DNA from: Campylobacterota bacterium
GTDB taxonomy: Bacteria; Campylobacterota; Campylobacteria; Campylobacterales; Sulfurimonadaceae
Direction of reading: 5' to 3'
Assembly: GCA_013153755.1 (NCBI GenBank)
Contig: JAADDU010000130.1
Span: 1 to 10,110, forward strand
Length of the DNA stretch: 10,110 bases
The notes under the pieces are model-generated. The model made no database searches. It was not told the DNA's origin and worked only from the letters and a program-made list of their open reading frames with translations. Below are positions 1 through 5,516 of this stretch, piece by piece. The stretch's first letter is position 1. Each line of letters begins with the position of its first letter. Made by a program: the position numbers and the translations under genes.

Positions 1-2
1 AT

Positions 3-518
3 AAGATTTATGAGCCGACACATCCACATTTTATTACTTGTACTGTTTTACATTGGATACCTATATTTACAAGAACACAAACAACTGACATCATTTTTGA
101 GTCTTTAAAGTATCTTCAAAAAAGTGACAATCTAAAAATATATGCTTATGTCATACTTGAAAATCATCTACACCTTTTAGCTTCTAGTGATGATATAGCA
201 AAAACTATGACAAATTTTAAAAAATATACAGCTAGAAAAATCATAGACCTGCTTAAAGAACACAATGTTAAAACCATCCTTGAACAACTTTCATTTTATA
301 AAAAAGCACATAAAACTACAGCAAAGTATCAACTATGGCAAGAGGGGATAGCTCCAAAACTTATACAAAGTCAAAAGATGATGTTAGATAGGATGAACTA
401 CATACATAACAACCCCATAAAAAGAGGTTATGTAGATGAAGCATCCCATTGGCGATATAGTAGTGCTAGGGATTATGATGGTGTTGAGGGGTTGATAGGG
501 GTTGAGAAGTTTTATTAG
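3..518 (+). CDS. REP-associated tyrosine transposase (RAYT; Y1/HUH, IS200-like), 5' end outside window
   Basis: A single-strand DNA nuclease/transposase of the Y1 HUH family (Y1_Tnp), related to IS200/IS605 TnpA but of the domesticated RAYT type that acts on REP palindromes. The frame is open from position 3 with no in-frame ATG before 207, so the gene starts left of the window; 171 residues are visible. The N-terminal strand begins KIYEPTHPHFITCT. The HUH motif is H55-L-H57 (165-173) inside VILENHLHLL. The catalytic tyrosine should be Y133 (399-401) in MNYIHNNP, equivalent to Y115 in the YIYINP motif of E. coli TnpA-REP. HWRYSSAR follows near the C-terminus, as is usual for RAYTs. REP-like palindromes start 16 bases after the stop, which supports the assignment. 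Starting at the ATG at 207 would remove the HUH motif, so that start is wrong. No frameshift is seen in the visible part. Confidence 0.9.
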   Translation, partial: KIYEPTHPHFITCTVLHWIPIFTRTQTTDIIFESLKYLQKSDNLKIYAYVILENHLHLLASSDDIAKTMTNFKKYTARKIIDLLKEHNVKTILEQLSFYKKAHKTTAKYQLWQEGIAPKLIQSQKMMLDRMNYIHNNPIKRGYVDEASHWRYSSARDYDGVEGLIGVEKFY

Positions 519-532
519 TTTAGTAAAGATAG

Positions 533-557
533 AGTTCCCATACTGAGTATGGGAACT
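533..557. repeat. REP-like palindrome R1 (perfect hairpin)
   Basis: Arm GTTCCCATAC (534-543) pairs perfectly with GTATGGGAAC (547-556) around a TGA loop. A533-T557 extends the stem to 11 bp. The right flank TAGTTA is shared with R2 and R4. It lies 15 bases after the RAYT stop codon. It lacks the U-run of an intrinsic terminator but may still protect or slow the 3' end of the transposase transcript. Confidence 0.9.
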
Positions 558-568
558 AGTTAAGTTAG

Positions 569-598
569 AGTTCCCACACGGAGTATGGGAACTAGTTA
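569..598. repeat. REP-like palindrome R2
   Basis: Arms GTTCCCACAC (570-579) and GTATGGGAAC (583-592) flank a GGA loop, with one mismatch (C577 opposite A585). The 30 bases at 569-598 are identical to R4 at 703-732. R2 differs from R1 at two positions within the 23-base core. Same orientation as R1 and R4. Confidence 0.9.
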
Positions 599-603
599 AA
601 GGT

Positions 604-646
604 GGAAACTCCCATTTCCTCGTTCCCATTCTCCAGAATGGGAATG
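604..646. repeat. Divergent, inverted REP-like element R3 with a small side hairpin
   Basis: TTCCCATTCT (623-632) pairs with AGAATGGGAA (635-644) around a CC loop. G622-T645 wobble and C621-G646 extend the stem. Just upstream, GGAAA (604-608) can pair with TTTCC (615-619). Read on the + strand, R3 carries GTTCCCAT-n-CTCC. The same block appears in R2 and R4 only on the minus strand, so R3 is inverted relative to them. Its flanks (GGTGGAAACTCCC on the left, TGCATAC on the right) differ from the other copies, suggesting a second subtype. Confidence 0.85.
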
Positions 647-702
647 CATACATATACACAGACAACTACAAACTGTAGATGAAGTTAATTAAATAAGGTT
701 AA

Positions 703-732
703 AGTTCCCACACGGAGTATGGGAACTAGTTA
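703..732. repeat. REP-like palindrome R4
   Basis: A 30-base copy identical to 569-598. Arms are 704-713 and 717-726 with a GGA loop, and the same single mismatch as R2 (711 opposite 719). It ends 18 bases before the -35 box of the promoter at 751. Confidence 0.9.
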
Positions 733-750
733 GAACTAGTTGAACTACTA
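723..750 (+). repeat. GAACTAGTT direct repeats abutting a -35 box
   Basis: GAACTAGTT occurs at 723-731 and 733-741, followed by a degenerate GAACTACTA at 742-750. The array starts in the right arm of R4 and ends exactly where the -35 hexamer begins. It may be slippage from the REP edge or a protein-binding site; the sequence alone does not decide. Confidence 0.6.
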
Positions 751-779
751 TTGACTCTATAAAAAGAGAGTGCTATAAT
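751..779 (+). promoter_or_regulatory. Near-consensus sigma70 promoter with extended -10
   Basis: TTGACT (751-756), a 17-base spacer, then TATAAT (774-779) preceded by TGC (771-773), an extended -10. Transcription would start near 786, giving a very short leader before the AAGGA ribosome site at 789-793. It probably drives the small ORF and the two TRAP permease genes. It lies downstream of all four palindromes, so they are not in this transcript. Confidence 0.8.
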
Positions 780-799
780 CTAAATAAAAAGGATAGATG

Positions 800-1009
800 A
801 TGAGTTCACATAAAAGCAAAGAGCATTTGAGTAAAATCAAAGATGCAGTGGTAAATTCAAAAGAGTTAAATGAAGATGAAAAAACAAATACCATAAAACA
901 CATAGATGAGTGGTTACTAGAAGATAAAGCAGATGGGATTTTTATTGAGGAACTTGTAAAGTTAAACTCTGCTATAAAACCTATACTTGCAGAACTTGGG
1001 TTGATATAG
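800..1009 (+). CDS. Small charged helical protein, function unknown
   Basis: A 69-residue hypothetical protein, MSSHKSKEHLSKIKD onward. It is rich in Lys and Glu, with no Cys, no signal peptide and no membrane segment. It looks all-helical: two amphipathic charged stretches (about residues 5-35 and 40-55) and a more hydrophobic tail ending PILAELGLI. The length and composition loosely recall small helical DUF4404-type proteins, but I do not recognise the family firmly. The ATG at 800 is preferred because AAGGA (789-793) is 6 bases upstream; an adjacent in-frame ATG at 797 would be only 3 bases from it. It is the first gene behind the promoter at 751 and ends 8 bases before the DctQ-type gene, so it is likely in that operon, in a spot where a solute-binding protein gene might be expected. 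It does not resemble a solute-binding protein. Confidence 0.75.
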   Translation: MSSHKSKEHLSKIKDAVVNSKELNEDEKTNTIKHIDEWLLEDKADGIFIEELVKLNSAIKPILAELGLI

Positions 1010-1017
1010 TTTAAAAA

Positions 1018-1500
1018 ATGTTTATAGATAAAACTATAAAACTTTTAGGTTATTTTACTGCATCTATACTTGCTATCTTGGTTTTACTTGTTGTATATGA
1101 TGCAACAGCTAGGTACTTGTTCTCTACTGGTTCTATAGCTTTGCAAGAGCTAGAATGGCATTTTTTTGATGTTGTTATACTTCTTAGTATCGCCTTTACA
1201 TTTAAGCATAATGCCCATGTAAGGGTAGATATATTTTATGATAGATTTACTCCTAAAGTAAAACTTATCGTAGATATGTTTGCTACGGTGTTTTTTATAC
1301 TACCTTTGTCTTTTTTGATTATCTATATAGGTGTTGGTTTTGTCGAGATGAGTTTTTTGCAACATGAAGCATCATCAGACCCAGGTGGATTGAAATATAG
1401 ATGGATAGTTAAATCTTTGATGCCTATTGGTTTTTTGTTTTTGTCTTTACAAGCATTTAGTGAGTTGGTTACAAATATAAAAAAATGGAAAACACTATGA
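1018..1500 (+). CDS. TRAP transporter small permease, DctQ-type (FcbT2/TakQ-like subclass)
   Basis: The four-helix small membrane subunit of a tripartite ATP-independent periplasmic transporter, which works with the large permease and a periplasmic binding protein for Na+-driven uptake of organic acids. It has 160 residues, normal for the family. Membrane segments lie at about 9-28, 47-62, 83-108 and 129-151. Family marks are QELEWHFFDVVILL (43-56), HNAHVRVDIFYDR (64-76) and SSDPGGLKYRWIVKSLMPIG (119-138). The last of these is typical of the 'mannitol/chloroaromatic' TRAP subclass, which also includes 2-oxoacid systems such as TakPQM; substrate assignment is inference. The ATG has no clear Shine-Dalgarno (only TTTAAAAA before it), so it may depend on coupling to the preceding gene. 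Its 3' end overlaps the large permease gene. Confidence 0.93.
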   Translation: MFIDKTIKLLGYFTASILAILVLLVVYDATARYLFSTGSIALQELEWHFFDVVILLSIAFTFKHNAHVRVDIFYDRFTPKVKLIVDMFATVFFILPLSFLIIYIGVGFVEMSFLQHEASSDPGGLKYRWIVKSLMPIGFLFLSLQAFSELVTNIKKWKTL

Positions 1501-2780
1501 TAGCCTTAGTTATGTTTGTGATAGCTCTATCTCTTCTTTTAGTTGGTATCCCTGTAGCTTTTGCTTTTGGTGGGGTTGCCATGATTTTTGCTTTTATGAT
1601 TCCAGATATAGGGTTTGAAGTTTTTAACATCTTACCTTTTAGAATCTTTGGGATTATGAGTAACACAACTCTAATGGCAGTACCTCTTTTTATAGCTATG
1701 GGGCTTATCTTAGAAAAGTCTGGCATGGCTGAGAAGCTTTTAATGTCTATGAGTGCCATGTTTAGAGGTGTTAGAGGTGGACTTGGTGTTAGTGTTGTTT
1801 TAGTTGGTGCTATTTTGGCTGCATCTACAGGTATAGTTTCAGCTAGTGTTGTTATGATGAGTGTTATAACTCTGCCTTTGATGATAAGTGCAGGATATAA
1901 TAAAAGCCTAGCTTGTGGAACCATTGCATCTAGTGGTACTTTAGGGCAGATTATCCCACCATCTATCATACTCATAGTTTTAGGTGATGTTATGAGTGTT
2001 AGTGTTGGAGAACTATTTATGGGTGCAGTTCTTCCTGGGCTTACACTTGTTGGACTTTATATAACTTATATACTAGTTCGTGCATATCTAAAACCACAAG
2101 ATGCTCCAGCTATCCACTTTGAAGAGAAGATAAGTTTTTTAGAGATAGTTTTTGCCATCGTTCCACCTCTTTTACTTATGTTGGCAGTTTTGGGAAGTAT
2201 CTTTGCAGGGATTGCCTCTCCGACAGAATCAGCAGCATTTGGTGTTGTTGGTGGTTTGATTTTATCGGCTATAAATAAAACACTTTCATTTGAGATGATA
2301 AAATATGCTTTGTTTGAAACTATGAAACTAAGTGGTATGATTTTTATGATACTTATAGGTGCGACTGCTTTTAGTTTGGTATTTAATGAGCTTGGTGGAA
2401 CTGACCTTATTTTAGAGTTTTTTAGTCAAGATATAGGGGATGTTTGGGTATTTATAGGTGTGGCGATGTTAAGTATCTTTATACTTGGTTTTTTCATAGA
2501 TTTTATAGAGATAAGTTTCATCATAGTTCCTATACTTGTGCCTGTTATGGATGCTTTTGGAATAGATCCTATCTGGTTTGCTGTTCTTATAGCTATGAAT
2601 CTTCAAGCATCATTTTTAACACCACCTTTTGGACTTTCACTCTTTTTTCTAAAAGGTGCAGCAAAAGATAGTGTTACTACTATGGATATCTATAGGGGTA
2701 TCATCCCTTTTATACTTTTACAACTCATAGGACTTGGTTTAGTTTTAGTGTTTCCCGATTTGGTATTTGCATTCTTGTAA
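1497..2780 (+). CDS. TRAP transporter large permease, DctM-type (FcbT3/TakM-like subclass)
   Basis: The large, channel-forming subunit of the TRAP transporter, an ion-transporter-superfamily protein that carries the organic acid across the inner membrane with Na+. It has 427 residues from this start, normal for the family, and is almost wholly hydrophobic with about a dozen membrane segments. Landmarks are VGIPVAFAFGG near the N-terminus, GTLGQIIPPSIILIV (147-161, first re-entrant loop), GIASPTESAAFG (238-249), and MNLQASFLTPPFGLSLFFLKGAA (367-389, second re-entrant loop); this last form fits the 'mannitol/chloroaromatic' subclass. The ATG at 1497 is chosen because it overlaps the TGA of the small permease gene as ATGA and has GGAA 6 bases upstream (1487-1490). 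An in-frame ATG at 1485 is possible but has no ribosome site. Tight coupling to the small subunit is expected. Confidence 0.93.
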   Translation: MIALVMFVIALSLLLVGIPVAFAFGGVAMIFAFMIPDIGFEVFNILPFRIFGIMSNTTLMAVPLFIAMGLILEKSGMAEKLLMSMSAMFRGVRGGLGVSVVLVGAILAASTGIVSASVVMMSVITLPLMISAGYNKSLACGTIASSGTLGQIIPPSIILIVLGDVMSVSVGELFMGAVLPGLTLVGLYITYILVRAYLKPQDAPAIHFEEKISFLEIVFAIVPPLLLMLAVLGSIFAGIASPTESAAFGVVGGLILSAINKTLSFEMIKYALFETMKLSGMIFMILIGATAFSLVFNELGGTDLILEFFSQDIGDVWVFIGVAMLSIFILGFFIDFIEISFIIVPILVPVMDAFGIDPIWFAVLIAMNLQASFLTPPFGLSLFFLKGAAKDSVTTMDIYRGIIPFILLQLIGLGLVLVFPDLVFAFL

Positions 2781-2810
2781 AAAAGCTCTTTATTTTAATC
2801 TTTTATAGCG

Positions 2811-2837
2811 TATAATTAGGCATAAATTATATAAGGA
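2811..2837 (+). promoter_or_regulatory. Probable promoter -10 (TATAAT) and ribosome site for gap
   Basis: TATAAT at 2811-2816 sits in the 64-base spacer after the TRAP permease gene. Upstream is a T-rich stretch (2789-2805) instead of a good -35, a pattern common in Campylobacterota. AAGGA (2833-2837) lies 7 bases before the gap ATG. I see no intrinsic terminator in the spacer, so read-through from the TRAP operon is possible. Confidence 0.6.
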
Positions 2838-2844
2838 TTTTTAT

Positions 2845-3840
2845 ATGGCTGTAAAAGTAGCAATAAACGGAACTGGTAGAATCGGAATGATCGTTGCAAA
2901 GATTATTATGGAGCGTGATGATATAGAGTTAGTAGCACTAAATACAACTGCTAAACCTGATATGTTAGAGTACCTTTTTAAGTATGATAGTGTGCATACT
3001 GGTATAGATGCTAAAGTTATAGATGAAAACACCATAGAACTTGCAGGTAAAAAAGTGGCTATGTTTAGCACTCGTAGTCTTGATGAGTTAGATTTTGGTT
3101 CTGTTGGTGCTGAGTTGGTTATAGAGTGTACTGGGGTATTTTTAACTACTGAGTCTGCTAAGGGTTATCTAAAAAATGGCGTGAAAAAAGTTGTTATGTC
3201 TGCACCTGCAAAAGATGATACACCAACTTATGTTTATAACATAAATACAGATTCTTACAAAGGTGAGGCTATCATCTCAAATGCTTCATGTACAACAAAC
3301 TGTCTTGCTCCTGTTTGTAAAGTTCTTGATGATGCTTTTGGTATAGAAAATGGTCTAATGACAACTATCCACTCTTATACAAATGACCAAAGCATACTAG
3401 ATGTTAAACACTCAAAAGATAAAAGAAGAGCTCGTGCAGCAGCTATAAATATGATACCAACAACAACAGGTGCTGCAAAAGCTATCTCACTTGTTATGCC
3501 AAACTTAAAAGGTAAACTAAACGGTTATGCTATGCGTGTTCCAACTCCTGATGTTTCAGTAGTTGACTTGACAGTAAACCTTAAAAAAGATGTAACTAAA
3601 GAGGAAGTAAATGAGGCGTTTGAAAAAGCTGCTCAAACAAACTTCAAAAACCTTATAGAGATAGATAATGATAAAAGAGTATCTAATGACTTTGTAGGCT
3701 CTACTTACAGCTCTATATATGTACCAGATATGACTAGTGTTGTTGATGGAAACAGTGTAAAAGTTATAGCATGGTATGACAATGAGTGGGGATACAGTGC
3801 TCGTTTAGTAGATATGTGTGTTCTTGTAGCAAACAAATAA
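2845..3840 (+). CDS. gap: Type I glyceraldehyde-3-phosphate dehydrogenase
   Basis: Interconverts glyceraldehyde-3-phosphate and 1,3-bisphosphoglycerate in the cytoplasm (glycolysis/gluconeogenesis) as a homotetramer. It has 331 residues, full length. The N-terminal Rossmann fold has NGTGRIGM (8-15) in place of the usual NGFGRIGR. The catalytic Cys149 is in SNASCTTNC and His176 is in TTIHSYTND. PTTTGAAKA and WYDNEWGYS are present. Two cofactor positions are unusual. N33-T34-T35 has Thr where NAD-specific enzymes have Asp (E. coli D34, 'Asp32' of the Bacillus enzyme). V187-K188 replaces the Leu-Pro pair that normally excludes NADP. This suggests dual or NADP(H)-preferring use and perhaps a gluconeogenic role, which is inference. 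It has its own -10 and a good ribosome site, and pgm starts 22 bases downstream, so the two are probably one transcript. Confidence 0.98.
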   Translation: MAVKVAINGTGRIGMIVAKIIMERDDIELVALNTTAKPDMLEYLFKYDSVHTGIDAKVIDENTIELAGKKVAMFSTRSLDELDFGSVGAELVIECTGVFLTTESAKGYLKNGVKKVVMSAPAKDDTPTYVYNINTDSYKGEAIISNASCTTNCLAPVCKVLDDAFGIENGLMTTIHSYTNDQSILDVKHSKDKRRARAAAINMIPTTTGAAKAISLVMPNLKGKLNGYAMRVPTPDVSVVDLTVNLKKDVTKEEVNEAFEKAAQTNFKNLIEIDNDKRVSNDFVGSTYSSIYVPDMTSVVDGNSVKVIAWYDNEWGYSARLVDMCVLVANK

Positions 3841-3862
3841 TAATTTTAAAACGGAGATAGAT

Positions 3863-5488
3863 TTGGCACACGAAAATGCTGGTAAAAGGGTAAAAAAAGA
3901 GGACTTAATAGATGTTGAAAAACTTGTAAGTGATTACTATGAGTTAAAACCAGATGTAGATATTGCAACTCAAAGAGTTGTATTTGGTACATCTGGGCAT
4001 CGTGGTAGCTCTTTTAGTAGAAGTTTTAATGAAGTGCATATTTTGGCTATCTCTCAAGCTTTGTGTGACTATAGAAAATCTCAAAACATAGATGGGAAGT
4101 TACTTATAGCAAAAGATACTCATGCGCTCTCAACACCTGCACAACTAACTGCTCTTAGAGTTTTTATAGCAAATGGTGTTGAGTGTGAGATAGCAAAAGG
4201 TGGTGGATATACTCCAACACCAGTTCTCTCTTTTAGTGTGATAAAAGCTAACAAAACCACTGCATCTACTTGTGATGGTGTGGTTATAACACCTTCACAC
4301 AACCCTCCACAAGATGGTGGTTTTAAGTATAACCTACCAAGTGGTGGTCCAGCCGATACTGATGCTACTTCTGTTATACAAGACAGTGCAAATGAGTATA
4401 TAAAAAACAATCTTGATGGTGTTTTGATGGTGAGTGAGGAGGAAGCTCTAGCTAAAGCCAACAAAGTGGACTTTATAACTCCTTATGTGGAGGAGTTAGA
4501 TACTATCATAGATATGGATGCTTTAAAACAAAGCAAACTAAAAGTTGGAGTTGACCCTCTTGGTGGCTCAGGTATAGAGGTTTATAAAAAGATAAATGAG
4601 ATATATAAACTTAACCTAGAGATACTAAATGATGAGGTTGATTTTACTTTTAGTTTTATGAGTTGTGACCATGATGGTAAAGTTAGGATGGATTGTTCCT
4701 CCCCTTATGCTATGACCTCTTTGGTTGGACTAAAAGATAAGTTTGATTTAGCTTTTGCAAACGACCCAGACTTTGACCGTCACGGTATAGTGACTCCAGA
4801 TGGACTTATGAATCCAAATCATTACCTCTCTGTTGCTATTTGGTACTTGTTTCAAAACCGTGATGGTTGGCATAAAGATTTAAAGATAGGTAAAACACTT
4901 GTTTCTAGCTCTATGATAGACAGAGTTGCTGAGTCTATAAACAAAGAGGTATTTGAAGTACCTGTTGGATTTAAATGGTTTGTAGATGGTATGTGTAACT
5001 CAAGATTAGGTTTTGGTGGTGAGGAGAGTGCAGGGGCTTCATTTTTGAGAAAAGATGCAACTATATGGTCTAGTGACAAAGATGGGATTATATTAAACCT
5101 TTTAGCTTTTGAAATCACTCAAAAACTTCAAAAAACTCCATCGCAGATATATAAAGAGTTAGAAGAGAAGTTTGGAATCTCTTACTATGAGCGAAGTGAT
5201 GCACCAGCAACATACGAGCAAAAAGCAAAACTTAAAAAACTATCTCCTAGCGATATAACTTCTAAAACTCTAGCAGGTGAAGAGATAGAAGATATCTTTA
5301 CAAATGCAAGTGGAAATGATGCCCCTATAGGTGGATTGAAAGTTACAACCAAAAACGGTTGGTTTGCAGCTAGACCATCAGGCACAGAAGATATATATAA
5401 AATCTATGCTGAGAGTTTTATCTCTAAAGAGCATCTAAAACTTATACAAAAAGAGGCTAAAGAGTTGGTTCTTAGCGTTATAGACTAA
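3863..5488 (+). CDS. pgm: Phosphoglucomutase (alpha-D-glucose phosphate-specific)
   Basis: Interconverts glucose-1-phosphate and glucose-6-phosphate, linking central carbon flow to UDP-/ADP-glucose, glycogen and surface sugars. It has 541 residues (E. coli Pgm 546) and is collinear with it throughout. Landmarks are FGTSGHRGS (41-49), the phospho-serine S145 in TPSHNPP, the Mg2+ loop D301-P-D303-F-D305-RHG, the sugar-binding GGEESAGAS (385-393) and the phosphate-binding RPSGTED (504-510). All key residues are present, so it should be active. The start is TTG at 3863, with GGAG (3853-3856) 6 bases upstream, and the protein then reads (M)AHENAGKRVKKEDLI, aligning with the start of E. coli Pgm. 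It sits 22 bases after gap and 28 bases before dnaE with no terminator between them. The distinction from phosphomannomutase/PNGM rests on the strong overall match to the E. coli Pgm type. Confidence 0.97.
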   Translation: MAHENAGKRVKKEDLIDVEKLVSDYYELKPDVDIATQRVVFGTSGHRGSSFSRSFNEVHILAISQALCDYRKSQNIDGKLLIAKDTHALSTPAQLTALRVFIANGVECEIAKGGGYTPTPVLSFSVIKANKTTASTCDGVVITPSHNPPQDGGFKYNLPSGGPADTDATSVIQDSANEYIKNNLDGVLMVSEEEALAKANKVDFITPYVEELDTIIDMDALKQSKLKVGVDPLGGSGIEVYKKINEIYKLNLEILNDEVDFTFSFMSCDHDGKVRMDCSSPYAMTSLVGLKDKFDLAFANDPDFDRHGIVTPDGLMNPNHYLSVAIWYLFQNRDGWHKDLKIGKTLVSSSMIDRVAESINKEVFEVPVGFKWFVDGMCNSRLGFGGEESAGASFLRKDATIWSSDKDGIILNLLAFEITQKLQKTPSQIYKELEEKFGISYYERSDAPATYEQKAKLKKLSPSDITSKTLAGEEIEDIFTNASGNDAPIGGLKVTTKNGWFAARPSGTEDIYKIYAESFISKEHLKLIQKEAKELVLSVID

Positions 5489-5516
5489 CATATTAAAATT
5501 TAACTAGGGATTTATA

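Noticed and set aside
207..518. A short 103-residue gene or truncated pseudogene starting at the ATG at 207
   Set aside because: The frame stays open to the left edge and encodes the conserved N-terminal strand and HUH motif, so 207 is internal to a longer gene and there is no sign of breakage.
533..565. R1 as a Rho-independent terminator of the transposase gene
   Set aside because: The stem is good but is followed by AGTTAAGTT, with no T-run.
384..665. Minus-strand 93-codon frame across the transposase end and the palindromes
   Set aside because: It overlaps a well-supported gene, has no recognisable features and is rich in palindrome-derived codons.
666..678. CTACA/TGTAG mini-hairpin between R3 and R4
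   Set aside because: A 5-bp stem in AT-rich DNA is expected by chance and has no second copy here.
534..726. Possible CRISPR array (four repeats)
   Set aside because: The starts are 36, 52 and 82 bases apart, the repeats are strongly palindromic, one is inverted, and there are no cas genes. REP-like elements fit better.
1469..1975. Minus-strand 168-codon frame opposite the TRAP permease genes
   Set aside because: A shadow of a hydrophobic gene on the other strand; no ribosome site and no recognisable family.
2781..2844. Terminator between the TRAP operon and gap
   Set aside because: Only AT-rich sequence with no stable GC-rich stem; the spacer is better explained by a promoter.
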